A stretch of DNA of 64,000 nt. It comes from Autumnicola sp041679265 (GTDB lineage Bacteria > Bacteroidota > Bacteroidia > Flavobacteriales > Flavobacteriaceae). The notes under the pieces are model-generated. The model was not told where the DNA came from, did not search any database, and saw only the letters and a program-made list of their open reading frames with translations. This document shows positions 43,926-52,254 of the stretch, one piece after another; positions within the stretch are counted from its first letter, which is position 1, and each line of letters opens with the position of its first letter. The stretch lies in assembly GCF_041679265.1 (NCBI RefSeq), contig NZ_JBGFSM010000012.1, positions 62,001 to 126,000 of the forward strand, read 5' to 3'. Made by a program: the position numbers and the translations under genes.

Positions 43926-44606
43926 ATGTTTGACGATTTGGCCAATTTATTTTATCCCCAAACCTGTAGTTGTTGTATTGGAGAACTTGCTAAGCACGAA
44001 AATATTGTCTGCACTTCCTGCCTAAATGATCTGCCCCTTACAAACTTTCACCAGGATCCCGATAATCCTGTTAAAAATATCTTTTACGGGCGGGCAGTTG
44101 TGGAACAGGCTTCATCTCTCCTCTTTTTTAGAAAAAAAGGCAAGGTGCAACAGCTTATTCATAACCTTAAATATCGCGGCCATGAAGAAATTGGAAAATT
44201 CCTGGGGGAATGGATGGGAAACCTGCTTCTGCAAAGCGGTAATTACAATGGTATAGATGTAGTGATTCCGGTGCCGCTGCACAAGAGAAAACTAAAGTCC
44301 CGCGGATTCAACCAGGTGGAAAAATTTGGCCGCGAGATCGCAGTCATTCTAGGTGCCAGTTACAGAGACGATGTACTGGTAAAACAAAATGCCACAGAAA
44401 CTCAAACTTTTAAAAGCCGTCTTTCCCGTTGGGGAAATATGGAAGAAATTTTTACTTTGGAAAAACCTACCCGTTTGGAAAACACTCATGTGCTTTTGGT
44501 TGATGACATTATTACCACAGGTGCTACACTGGAGGTTTGTATTCATAAATTATCAGGCATCAATGGAGTGAAGGTGAGCGTGGCCACTATGGCTTTTACA
44601 AACTGA
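43926..44606 (+). CDS. comF: ComF-family phosphoribosyltransferase-like protein
   Basis: The 226-residue protein has an N-terminal zinc-finger-like cysteine set (Cys14, Cys16, Cys17, Cys29, Cys32), the ComF segment VIPVPLHKRKLKSRGFNQ and the PRPP-binding loop LLVDDIITTGAT. ComF proteins assist uptake of DNA during natural transformation in some bacteria; the biochemical role is unsettled. Length is normal. Confidence 0.93.
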   Translation: MFDDLANLFYPQTCSCCIGELAKHENIVCTSCLNDLPLTNFHQDPDNPVKNIFYGRAVVEQASSLLFFRKKGKVQQLIHNLKYRGHEEIGKFLGEWMGNLLLQSGNYNGIDVVIPVPLHKRKLKSRGFNQVEKFGREIAVILGASYRDDVLVKQNATETQTFKSRLSRWGNMEEIFTLEKPTRLENTHVLLVDDIITTGATLEVCIHKLSGINGVKVSVATMAFTN

Positions 44607-44659
44607 TAACATCAAAAAATTTAAAATAATCGTTTCTTTGCTAAAAATTATTTTTCCTA

Positions 44660-46273
44660 ATGAAATACAGGATTCCCAGCTTTATCATTGTTATTCTTCT
44701 GCTTTTAACACTCATACAGTGCGCCAAAAAAGGAATGCCTGAAGGAGGGCCTGAAGACATGGAGCCACCAAGATTTCTAAGGGCTAGTCCTGAAAATTTT
44801 ACCACCCATTTTGATGCTGAAGAAATTCGCATATTCTTTAATGAATATGTAAAACTGAAGAATGCACAGCAACAAATTATTATTTCGCCACCAATGGACC
44901 CAAGGCCTTCCATTTTACCTTTAGGAAGCGCCAGGAAAGATGTAAGAATTCAAATTTTTGACACCCTTCAGGAAAATACTACTTATCTGGTTAACTTCGG
45001 AAAAAGTATTACTGATAACAATGAAGGAAACCCGCTCAATTATTTTAAATACGTTTTTTCTACCGGAAATTATATAGATTCCCTTGAAGTTGAAGGAACT
45101 GTTGAAGATGCTTATCTTAAAAAACCGGCAGATTTTATTTCCATTTTCCTGTACGAAGTAGATTCTACTTTTTCCGATTCTGCAGTGTACAAAAAAACGC
45201 CGCGCTATGTGACCTATACCCTGGACAGCACAAACATTTTCAGGCTTGAAAACCTGAAAGCAGGCACTTACCAGATGCTCGCGCTTCTGGATAAAAACGA
45301 CAATTATAAGTTCAACCCTAAAAATGAGAAGATTGGTTTTATAGATCATTATATTACCATTCCAACAGATTCAACCTATAAAATCACCATTTTTGAGGAA
45401 AATCTTAATTTTGAAGTACAACGACCCAGGCAATTTAAAGGGCAGCAAATTGTATTTGGATATGAAGGCGTAACAGCGCTGGACAGTGTTCAAATTGAGC
45501 TTCTCACTCCAAAACCGGCAGGCTTTACCTCCAGGATAATAAAAGATTCACAAACCGATTCCCTTTATTACTGGTATCAGCCAAAAATTGAAACCGACAG
45601 CCTGTCTTTTGAAGTTACAAGTCCGCAGAGCCGCGACACTCTTTATACAAAAATTACTGAAATGCCCACAGATTCCCTCAAGGTAAGTGCAGAGCCTTCA
45701 GGAAGTATAGATTTTGAACAGGATGTGGTACTAAAAGCCAATACCCCTCTTGTAAGCAGTGACGAATCTAAGATAAAGGTCCTTGATAAAGATTCCTTAC
45801 CGGTCCCTTTTTCTACTGAATTAAATTTGCTTGCAAATGAGTTTCATATTTCTTTTAAAAAGACTGAAAGTAATACCTATACGCTGCAGGCCCTGCCCGG
45901 CACAGTAACCGACCTTTTTGAAGACACCAATGACACCATTATCAAGCAGGTAAAAACCCGTGCACTTTCTGAACTTGGAACACTTACCTTTAGATTGCAA
46001 AATGTAAAACAATTTCCAATTATCGCACAGCTTACAGATTTGAATGGAAAAGTGCAGGCAGAAAAATATTCTGAAGGAGAAACGGTCTTAGATTTCCAAA
46101 ACCTGAAACCTGGTGAGTTTTTTATGCGCCTGGTTTTTGACCGAAATAAAAACGGAAAATGGGATACCGGCGATTATCTTAAAAAGCGCCAGCCAGAACA
46201 TATTGAATATTTTCCTGACACTCTTGAAGTGCGTGCTAACTGGGACCAGAATGAACAGTTTATTTTAGAATAA
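44660..46273 (+). CDS. Ig-like (Big_5) domain lipoprotein
   Basis: A 537-residue lipoprotein with Cys21 (LTLIQCAKKGMPEGGPED) followed by PPRFLRASPENFTTHFD. This is the start of a bacterial Ig-like (SbsA/Big_5) domain containing IRIFFNEYVKL. The remainder is beta-rich with a segment LLDKNDNYKFNPKNEKIGF typical of DUF-type domains in these proteins. It is common in Bacteroidota and without known function; surface or periplasmic location is expected. Its last 14 bases overlap the convergent amidase gene. Confidence 0.85.
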   Translation: MKYRIPSFIIVILLLLTLIQCAKKGMPEGGPEDMEPPRFLRASPENFTTHFDAEEIRIFFNEYVKLKNAQQQIIISPPMDPRPSILPLGSARKDVRIQIFDTLQENTTYLVNFGKSITDNNEGNPLNYFKYVFSTGNYIDSLEVEGTVEDAYLKKPADFISIFLYEVDSTFSDSAVYKKTPRYVTYTLDSTNIFRLENLKAGTYQMLALLDKNDNYKFNPKNEKIGFIDHYITIPTDSTYKITIFEENLNFEVQRPRQFKGQQIVFGYEGVTALDSVQIELLTPKPAGFTSRIIKDSQTDSLYYWYQPKIETDSLSFEVTSPQSRDTLYTKITEMPTDSLKVSAEPSGSIDFEQDVVLKANTPLVSSDESKIKVLDKDSLPVPFSTELNLLANEFHISFKKTESNTYTLQALPGTVTDLFEDTNDTIIKQVKTRALSELGTLTFRLQNVKQFPIIAQLTDLNGKVQAEKYSEGETVLDFQNLKPGEFFMRLVFDRNKNGKWDTGDYLKKRQPEHIEYFPDTLEVRANWDQNEQFILE

Positions 46274-47054
46274 ATTCGTCCCGGTCCAGTAAAAACTTTA
46301 ACTGATCCCGGGTTTCCTGTAGATGGTTGTAATCCAGGACTATCTCTTTGGCAAAGGATTCTTCCACATCTGCATGGGTAAGCAGTTTCCCAAGACAATC
46401 ATAAGCAGCGCTGTGGCCGTTATATACGTAGCCATCGCCATCTGTCCCCGTACGATTCACGCCTATGCAAAAACTCATATTTTCAATAGCCCGGGCTTTT
46501 AGCAGGGCATCCCAGGCGGCCACTCTTTTTTCCGGCCAGTTGGCTACGTAGATGAGCAGGTCATAATCTACCGTGTTTCTCGCAAAAACAGGGAAACGCA
46601 GGTCATAACACACCAATGGACAAATTTTCCAGCCTTTGTACTCCACAATTAATCGTTCTTTCCCCGCCGTGTAAGTTTTGTCTTCTTTCGCAAGGGTAAA
46701 AGTATGGCGCTTATCATAAGTTTTATAGGAACCGTCTGGATAGACAAAGAAGAGCCGATTGTAATAATTGCCATTTTCAGTAATGATCACACTTCCGGTA
46801 ATGGCAAACTCCCTTCTTTTTGCCCATTCCTGCATCCATAATAAGGTGGGACCCTCAGTTTCTTCTGCCAGCTTTTCAGCATTCATACTAAATCCTGTAG
46901 TAAACATTTCCGGCAGGATTACCAGGTCTACCTCTTCTGAAAGCGCATTGATTTCTTTGCTGAATAAACTCCTGTTATTTTCAGGATGCTCCCATTTGAG
47001 ATTCACCTGAAGCATCGCGATTTTTAGATTTTTGGCCATACGTAAAGTTATCAA
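46260..47054 (-). CDS. Nitrilase-superfamily amidohydrolase (YafV/omega-amidase-like)
   Basis: A carbon-nitrogen hydrolase. The probable start is the sixth codon (ATG at 47037-47039, giving MAKNLKIAMLQ and 259 residues). Numbered from there the catalytic triad is Glu44 (ILPEMF), Lys110 (YDKRHTF) and Cys144 (LVCYDLRFP). Its closest familiar relatives are omega-amidases that hydrolyse 2-oxoglutaramate or 2-oxosuccinamate, a repair-type reaction. The exact substrate is inferred only. Confidence 0.9.
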   Translation of the reverse strand: MITLRMAKNLKIAMLQVNLKWEHPENNRSLFSKEINALSEEVDLVILPEMFTTGFSMNAEKLAEETEGPTLLWMQEWAKRREFAITGSVIITENGNYYNRLFFVYPDGSYKTYDKRHTFTLAKEDKTYTAGKERLIVEYKGWKICPLVCYDLRFPVFARNTVDYDLLIYVANWPEKRVAAWDALLKARAIENMSFCIGVNRTGTDGDGYVYNGHSAAYDCLGKLLTHADVEESFAKEIVLDYNHLQETRDQLKFLLDRDEFILK

Positions 47055-47090
47055 AATTTAAGATTTTGCTGCCAAATCATTGTTAAATGA

Positions 47091-47642
47091 TTGCAGGTAA
47101 AACTTCAAATAAATAGCTTTAATTATAAAATTTGCAACATGAGTTTAGCTACCTTTTTTCAAAAAGACACCAATATTTCAAGGACCGGCAGGGGAGTAAT
47201 TTCGGGTGTGATAGGAGGCCTGGCGGGAACAGCTGTAAAAAGCCTCGTAGAAAAGTTTATTAAAGTGCGTAAAATAGAACATCGTTCTGCCCAGATAAAA
47301 ATCCTGGATGACTTGTCTACAAAAATTACAGGAAGCCCTATAAGTGTTCATAATGAAGCATTGGCAGAACAATTACTGAATGTACCCGTAGGCGCAAGTT
47401 TAGGCGCTGCTTACGGCTACAAGCACCGTGACAAAGATGAATTCAACATTAAAAACGGAATTATTTTAGGAAGTTCCACCTGGATTTCCACCCACCCAAC
47501 GTCGCTTCCCATACTCGGGCTGGAAGCAAAGCCGGTGGATGTACCCTTGAAAATGCAGGCGAATGAATTGTTTGCGCATGTTTTATTTGGAGTAACCACA
47601 GAACTGGTTAGGAACTATGTAAACAAAAAGCTGAAGGAATAG
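47091..47642 (+). CDS. Small membrane-associated protein, possibly YagU/DUF1440-like
   Basis: The likely start is the Met at 47139 (MSLATFFQKDTNISRTGRG), giving 167 residues; the upstream 16 codons look non-coding. A glycine-rich membrane helix (GVISGVIGGLAGTAVKSLVEKF) and further weakly hydrophobic helices around 85-130 suggest a membrane protein resembling the YagU family. The resemblance is weak. Its stop codon abuts the stop of the convergent helicase gene. Confidence 0.7.
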   Translation: MQVKLQINSFNYKICNMSLATFFQKDTNISRTGRGVISGVIGGLAGTAVKSLVEKFIKVRKIEHRSAQIKILDDLSTKITGSPISVHNEALAEQLLNVPVGASLGAAYGYKHRDKDEFNIKNGIILGSSTWISTHPTSLPILGLEAKPVDVPLKMQANELFAHVLFGVTTELVRNYVNKKLKE

Positions 47643-50111
47643 CTATTTTTCCAGTTGTTTAAGCATTTTTTTAATACGGTCTTCCACTTTTTCTGAAGAT
47701 AACGTTTCCCGCAGGCGGTCTGTGATAATAGGAAAAGAAAACGGGGTTGGTTTTTCGCAATTCTTCCAAACAATCTTTTGTTCTGCGATACGCTCCAGAG
47801 CCAACCTAAGCCGTCCCTCTTCCAACTGGTGTTCAAAAGTTTCCCGGAAGGCCTGCTGGTAGAGCAGGTTATCCTCTTCATAATCCCTGAAAACACTAAA
47901 AAGCAATTGCGAACTGGATTGCAGGTGCTTGCTCTTTATCATTTTATTGGGATAACCTGTAAAGACCATTCCTGCAATCACTGCAATATCCCGAAATTTC
48001 CGGCGGGCCATTTCTGTGGCATTTAAGCTTTTATAAAGATCGTCCATAAGATATTCCGAAGAAAAAAGATTATTATCCAGCACCTGCTGCATATCGATTT
48101 CCTGATCGGAAAGCAGTTCGAAGCCATAATCGTTAAAAGCAAGCGAAAAACTTATAGGCGATAACAAACTTATGCGGTAAGCCAGCAAACTCGCCAGGGC
48201 TTCATGCACAAACCGGCCTTCAAACGGATAAAATATCGCGTGGTGCCCCTCCCGGGTTTCAAAAGTCTCAATTAAAAACTGGTGATTATCGGGAATAATA
48301 GATTCTTTCTGCTGCCTTTCCAGGATAGGGCGCAGCGCCAGAAGTTCTTTGGAGGCAGTGCCTTTCTTGACCGAAGCTGCCGCAGCATACATTTCATTCC
48401 GCAGCAACTCGCTCATTTGCGCAGAAAAGGTCATACGGCCACCCATCCAGCTGGGCACTTTGGCTGTTTTTTTATTGGAGCGCTTCACCAGCACCTGCAT
48501 ATTTTTAATGCGCACCAGCTCTAAAGTGCGGCCGGCAAAGGTAAACACGTCTCCGGGATTTAGTTTGGAGATAAAAAATTCTTCAATCGTGCCAATATAA
48601 CCGCCTTTCATATACTTCACGCTCAGCATGGCATCGCTCACAATGGTGCCAATCTGCAGCCGGTGGCGCATGGCGATTCCACGGTTGTTCACTTTAAACC
48701 TGCCATCTTCTTCAATTTCAACCTTTTTATATTCGTCATAGGCCTGCAGGCTCTGGCTGCCTTTGGTAATGAAATTGAGAATCCAGCGCCACTCGTCTTC
48801 AGTAATGGATTGAAAACAAAAAGTAGATTTTACTTCGGGAAATATTTCCTTCGGAAAAAATCCATCTGAAACCGCCAGTGTGGTAAGGTACTGTACCAAA
48901 ACATCAAAACTCAGCAGATAGGGAATGCGGTCTTCAACGGCGGTTTTACTGGCCGCTTTTTGTAAAGCCGAAGCTTCTATAAGTTCAATAGCGTGAGTGG
49001 GCAAAAAATAGATCACGCTTTCCTTCCCCGGCTGATGCCCGCTACGGCCTGCACGTTGCAGGAACCGCGCCACTCCTTTTGGGCCGCCAATTTGCACTAT
49101 GGTTTCCACAGGGGCAAAATCCACTCCCAAATCCAGGCTGGACGTGCAAACCACCGCTTTCAAAGTTTCATTTCGTATGGCCTGCTCCACCCACAACCGC
49201 GTTTCTTTATTGATACTGCCGTGGTGCATGGCAACCTCCCCGGCAAATTCGGGATACTTATTAATCAGCTTCTGAAACCAGATTTCGCACTGCGAACGGG
49301 TATTGGTAAAAAGCAGCGTGGTGCGGGAATTATTAATTATAGGCACCACCTCCTCTATAAGATGCAGGCCCAGGTGGCCGCGCCAGGGAAATTTTTCCAT
49401 TTTCTCCGGAATAATGGATCTTACTGAAATTTTCTTATTCAGATTTGCCCTGATGAGCACCGAATTTTCAAATGCTTCAGAACCTGGCCCCAGCAAAACT
49501 TCCCTTGCCTGTTGAAGGTTTCCAATGGTGGCTGAAATCCCCCAGATTTTAAGTTTTTTGGCAACAGTTTTTAAACGTGACAGCGCCAGTTCTACCTGTA
49601 CGCCTCTTTTAGTGCCCAATAATTCATGCCACTCATCTATAACTATGGCATCTAGATTTTTAAAAGTTTTGGCGTAGTTTTTAGAAGACAGCAGTAGCTG
49701 AAGGCTTTCCGGTGTAGTAATAAGAAGATCTGGCATAGATTTTTTTTGCGACGCCCTTACTTTTTGCGGCGTATCGCCGGTGCGGATTCCCACGGTAAAA
49801 CCCGTTCCTGTTTCTTCTGCAAAGCGCTGTGCAGCCTGTTCAATTTCTACGGAAAGTGCTCTTAGCGGCGTGATCCAGATCGCCTTTAAACCTTTTTTAT
49901 GCTTTTCTTTATAATCGGGATTTTTACGGATATATTCCAGCACGATGGGAATCCAAAGGGCGTAAGTTTTTCCACTTCCGGTAGGGGCGTTTAAAAGTCC
50001 GTTTAGTCCTTTAAGATAGGCGTCCCAGGTTTTCTTTTGGAATGCAAAAGGTTTCCATTTTTGTGCTGCAAACCAATTTTCGGCTAAGCCAAGAAGTTCT
50101 TTTTTGTTCAT
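47643..50111 (-). CDS. Lhr-like DEXH helicase of the ligase-associated DNA repair cluster
   Basis: The 822-residue superfamily 2 helicase has Walker A APTGSGKT (residues 42-49), the DEXH box VIDEWHELLG, motif VCTSSLDLGVDFAPVET and QRAGRSGHQPG (motif VI), followed by the Lhr-type winged-helix and core regions. This is the ligase-associated DNA damage response helicase. Its partners, the ATP-dependent ligase and an MBL-fold exonuclease, are encoded upstream on the same strand but separated by about 2.1 kb of other genes. A leader module shared with the DUF559 genes ends directly at its ATG. Confidence 0.93.
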   Translation of the reverse strand: MNKKELLGLAENWFAAQKWKPFAFQKKTWDAYLKGLNGLLNAPTGSGKTYALWIPIVLEYIRKNPDYKEKHKKGLKAIWITPLRALSVEIEQAAQRFAEETGTGFTVGIRTGDTPQKVRASQKKSMPDLLITTPESLQLLLSSKNYAKTFKNLDAIVIDEWHELLGTKRGVQVELALSRLKTVAKKLKIWGISATIGNLQQAREVLLGPGSEAFENSVLIRANLNKKISVRSIIPEKMEKFPWRGHLGLHLIEEVVPIINNSRTTLLFTNTRSQCEIWFQKLINKYPEFAGEVAMHHGSINKETRLWVEQAIRNETLKAVVCTSSLDLGVDFAPVETIVQIGGPKGVARFLQRAGRSGHQPGKESVIYFLPTHAIELIEASALQKAASKTAVEDRIPYLLSFDVLVQYLTTLAVSDGFFPKEIFPEVKSTFCFQSITEDEWRWILNFITKGSQSLQAYDEYKKVEIEEDGRFKVNNRGIAMRHRLQIGTIVSDAMLSVKYMKGGYIGTIEEFFISKLNPGDVFTFAGRTLELVRIKNMQVLVKRSNKKTAKVPSWMGGRMTFSAQMSELLRNEMYAAAASVKKGTASKELLALRPILERQQKESIIPDNHQFLIETFETREGHHAIFYPFEGRFVHEALASLLAYRISLLSPISFSLAFNDYGFELLSDQEIDMQQVLDNNLFSSEYLMDDLYKSLNATEMARRKFRDIAVIAGMVFTGYPNKMIKSKHLQSSSQLLFSVFRDYEEDNLLYQQAFRETFEHQLEEGRLRLALERIAEQKIVWKNCEKPTPFSFPIITDRLRETLSSEKVEDRIKKMLKQLEK

Positions 50112-50114
50112 GTT

Positions 50115-50175
50115 TACCCTTCCGTCTTAATCAGCTACCGCTGATTAATCCACCTTCCCTTGAAAAAAGGGAAGG
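50115..50175 (-). repeat. Leader module copy 1 (two hairpins before the helicase start)
   Basis: Read on the minus strand it has a CCTTCCCTT/AAGGGAAGG hairpin (arms 50175-50167 and 50161-50153), TGGA, a second hairpin with arms TTAATCAGC/GCTGATTAA (50148-50140 and 50135-50127, loop GGTA), then GACGGAAGGGTAAAC and the helicase ATG. The same layout recurs before both DUF559 genes with a different second stem. Confidence 0.75.
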
Positions 50176-50205
50176 AGCTTTATTATTTGTCATTACCACT
50201 TTAAG

Positions 50206-50249
50206 CTTCCCTCCTTTTCAAGGAGGGGTGGCCAAAGGCCGGGGTGGTT
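50206..50249. repeat. 44-bp repeat, copy 1
   Basis: A 44-base sequence starting CTTCCCTCCTTTTCAAGGAG and ending GGCCGGGGTGGTT, identical in four places in this region. It contains two self-complementary parts, CCCTCCTT/AAGGAGGG and GGCC-AAA-GGCC. Confidence 0.95.
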
Positions 50250-50367
50250 CGATTTGTTTCTAGCTCCACGCAGGAGTAATTTTAATTTTCATCCTTTCAA
50301 CTTTACTTCTAAAAAAGATTTTTCTTCATTTCTTTTTAAAAGGAAGGTTTTTGTTTTGTCCAATCTG

Positions 50368-50411
50368 CTTCCCTCCTTTTCAAGGAGGGGTGGCCAAAGG
50401 CCGGGGTGGTT
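50368..50411. repeat. 44-bp repeat, copy 2, encoding the end of the first DUF559 gene
   Basis: Identical to copy 1. Read on the minus strand it encodes the last residues PPRPLATPP of the upstream DUF559 protein and supplies its TGA stop. Confidence 0.95.
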
Positions 50412-50781
50412 TACTTTTTTTCTTTCTAAAATTATCCTTTATCTCCTGCAGAACTGAAGGTAAGAAATCAAACACCATTTTATTTTCAAAACGGATAATT
50501 GTAAAACCTAAATCATTTAAAACTTTTGTTCGCTTTAAATCATTCTCTTCTGAAGTAGCATTCAGATGAACCTGCCCGTCTAACTCAATGATTAATTTTT
50601 CTTGGGCACAATAAAAATCAACAATAAAGTTTTCTATACTATGCTGCCTTCTGAATTTCCTGCCTTCCAGTTTCCTTCCCTGTAGCTGCTTCCACAAAAA
50701 AGCTTCAGCAGGAGTAAGATTTTTTCTTAACTTTTTCCTGAATGGTTCCAGGTTCTTTTTATTGTGTACAGGTTTCTTCAT
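50380..50781 (-). CDS. DUF559-family endonuclease-domain protein, copy 1
   Basis: The 133-residue protein shows the DUF559 (Vsr-like restriction-fold) pattern. An N-terminal helical NLTPAEAFLWKQLQ leads into KFRRQHSIE, Asp55 in FIVDFYC and Glu66-x-Asp68 in LIIELDGQVH, residues expected to bind the catalytic metal. The family is implicated in DNA nicking or repair, without a settled role. Its C-terminal 9 residues and stop lie in the 44-bp repeat. It differs from copy 2 at five residues, all within the first 51 (His6/Gln, Asn10/Lys, Lys16/Arg, Gly35/Ala, Asn51/Tyr). It lies between the helicase and ligase genes, which it separates. Confidence 0.85.
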   Translation of the reverse strand: MKKPVHNKKNLEPFRKKLRKNLTPAEAFLWKQLQGRKLEGRKFRRQHSIENFIVDFYCAQEKLIIELDGQVHLNATSEENDLKRTKVLNDLGFTIIRFENKMVFDFLPSVLQEIKDNFRKKKSKPPRPLATPP

Positions 50782-50785
50782 TGAT

Positions 50786-50841
50786 TCCAGTTTACCCTTC
50801 CGTCATTCCTGCGGAATGCCACCTTCCCTTGAAAGGGAAGG
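50786..50841 (-). repeat. Leader module copy 2 (before DUF559 copy 1)
   Basis: The minus strand has the CCTTCCCTT/AAGGGAAGG hairpin (50841-50833 and 50830-50822), TGG, a second hairpin with arms CATTCC/GGAATG around GCA, then ACGGAAGGGTAAAC. The second stem differs in sequence from copy 1 but is still fully paired. Confidence 0.75.
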
Positions 50842-50871
50842 AGCTTTATTATTTGTCATTACCACTTTAAG

Positions 50872-50915
50872 CTTCCCTCCTTTTCAAGGAGGGGTGGCCA
50901 AAGGCCGGGGTGGTT
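50872..50915. repeat. 44-bp repeat, copy 3
   Basis: Identical to copy 1, exactly 666 bases further on, at the left end of the second duplicated unit. Confidence 0.95.
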
Positions 50916-51033
50916 CGATTTGTTTCTAGCTCCACGCAGGAGTAATTTTAATTTTCATCCTTTCAACTTTACTTCTAAAAAAGATTTTTCTTCATTTCTT
51001 TTTAAAAGGAAGGTTTTTGTTTTGTCCAATCTG

Positions 51034-51077
51034 CTTCCCTCCTTTTCAAGGAGGGGTGGCCAAAGGCCGGGGTGGTT
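51034..51077. repeat. 44-bp repeat, copy 4, encoding the end of the second DUF559 gene
   Basis: Identical to copy 2, 666 bases further on, and used the same way to end the second DUF559 reading frame. Confidence 0.95.
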
Positions 51078-51447
51078 TACTTTTTTTCTTTCTAAAATTA
51101 TCCTTTATCTCCTGCAGAACTGAAGGTAAGAAATCAAACACCATTTTATTTTCAAAACGGATAATTGTAAAACCTAAATCATTTAAAACTTTTGTTCGCT
51201 TTAAATCATTCTCTTCTGAAGTAGCATTCAGATGAACCTGCCCGTCTAACTCAATGATTAATTTTTCTTGGGCACAATAAAAATCAACAATAAAGTATTC
51301 TATACTATGCTGCCTTCTGAATTTCCTACCTTCCAGTTTCCTTGCCTGTAGCTGCTTCCACAAAAAAGCTTCAGCAGGAGTAAGGTTTTTTCTTAACTTT
51401 CTCCTGAATGGTTCCAGTTTCTTTTTATTTTGTACAGGTTTCTTCAT
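51046..51447 (-). CDS. DUF559-family endonuclease-domain protein, copy 2
   Basis: The 133-residue paralogue of copy 1 keeps the putative catalytic Asp55, Glu66 and Asp68. The nucleotide sequence is identical to copy 1 over the left 462 bases of the unit, and all differences lie in the right 200 bases around the start of the gene. It is transcribed on the minus strand towards copy 1 and the helicase. Both copies look intact, with neither frameshift nor early stop. Confidence 0.85.
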   Translation of the reverse strand: MKKPVQNKKKLEPFRRKLRKNLTPAEAFLWKQLQARKLEGRKFRRQHSIEYFIVDFYCAQEKLIIELDGQVHLNATSEENDLKRTKVLNDLGFTIIRFENKMVFDFLPSVLQEIKDNFRKKKSKPPRPLATPP

Positions 51448-51451
51448 TGAT

Positions 51452-51507
51452 TCCGGTTTACCCTTCCGTCATTCCTGCGGAATGCCACCTTCCCTTAAAA
51501 GGGAAGG
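51452..51507 (-). repeat. Leader module copy 3 (before DUF559 copy 2)
   Basis: This repeats leader copy 2 with the same CATTCC/GGAATG second stem. The first hairpin (51507-51499 with 51496-51488) has loop TT on the minus strand. Similarity to the repeat unit stops just beyond it, at about 51510. Confidence 0.75.
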
Positions 51508-51545
51508 AGCCTTATCAGTTTTTAATTGTTTCTGAAGATAGCACA

Positions 51546-51576
51546 ATATAAAAGAGGCCAGAAGCCTCTTTTATAT
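51546..51576 (-). terminator. Terminator after the lipoprotein gene
   Basis: ATATAAAAGAGGC (51546-51558) pairs perfectly with GCCTCTTTTATAT (51564-51576) around a 5-base loop, 42 bases past the stop of the lipoprotein gene. It should isolate that gene from the DUF559 genes and helicase, which then need their own promoter. Confidence 0.75.
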
Positions 51577-51617
51577 ATTTCAAAAATCTTCCGTTAATTT
51601 TTAAACAGCATGGTGGT

Positions 51618-52136
51618 TTAAATTGTTCCTGTTCCTGATTCCCGTGGGATTACTTTCTGCCGGTTATCATAAAACAACTGAGGATAATGCTCTTTCAGGA
51701 ATTGTTGGTGCAGGGAATCCATTTGTTTTACCTGTTGCTGGAAATTTCGTGACATCTCATCACTAAAGAAATCATTATTAAAAAAATCCTGAGTTCTATT
51801 TAAAGAGTCATTCATAAAAGATTCAAAAAGAGCGGAATGCTCATCCATTCCCCTGCTACCAAACATCTGCTGGAAATGCTGGAGCATTGGATCCATATTC
51901 CCATTAGCAATAGTATCGCCATCTACCGTGCTGTAAGAATAAACATAAGTGGAATCATAACTGATAAGGTTTCCATTCTCATCAAATTCTTTATTTACCT
52001 TCCAGTTTCCCTGCGGCACAGCTTTCGGCTCTTCTTTTTTAGTGATTAATCCATTTTCCTTTTCTTTCTTTTCCTGAGCGTTACAACTGCTAAGGCTTAG
52101 AAAAAGCAACGATAGCATGAACAATTTTGTTTTCAT
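51618..52136 (-). CDS. Small lipoprotein of unknown function within the DNA repair cluster
   Basis: I chose the ATG at 52134-52136 because it gives a clean lipoprotein signal (MKTKLFMLSLLFLSLSSCNA, Cys18); an upstream in-frame ATG at 52203-52205 would add 23 poorly plausible residues. The mature part is hydrophilic, Asn/Gln/Asp/Phe-rich, with MLQHFQQMFGSRG and SRNFQQQVKQMDSLHQQFL. I do not recognise a family. It sits downstream of the ligase gene on the same strand and is followed by a strong terminator. Confidence 0.75.
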   Translation of the reverse strand: MKTKLFMLSLLFLSLSSCNAQEKKEKENGLITKKEEPKAVPQGNWKVNKEFDENGNLISYDSTYVYSYSTVDGDTIANGNMDPMLQHFQQMFGSRGMDEHSALFESFMNDSLNRTQDFFNNDFFSDEMSRNFQQQVKQMDSLHQQFLKEHYPQLFYDNRQKVIPRESGTGTI

Positions 52137-52254
52137 TTTACTACGGAATTTAATTCGACAAATAGTTAAAAAAGAACACAAAATGTGCAGCAACTTAAAT
52201 ACCAAATTACAAGGCTTCAGCTTAAAAAAATTTTAAAATCGCAGCTGATTAGAA

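Noticed and set aside
50206..51077. Possible CRISPR array from the 44-bp repeats
   Set aside because: Repeats are 162 or 504 bases apart with coding sequence between them, and no cas genes are present.
50254..51123. Two identical 67-codon plus-strand frames in the DUF559 array
   Set aside because: They are reverse-strand readings of the repeats and DUF559 ends; the shared sequence reflects the duplication and not a conserved protein.
50115..51507. Insertion sequence
   Set aside because: No transposase, no clear terminal inverted repeats bounding the whole unit and no visible target duplication.
52203..52205. Upstream start for the lipoprotein gene
   Set aside because: Starting here places 23 non-signal residues before a clean lipoprotein signal; the ATG at 52134-52136 is better.
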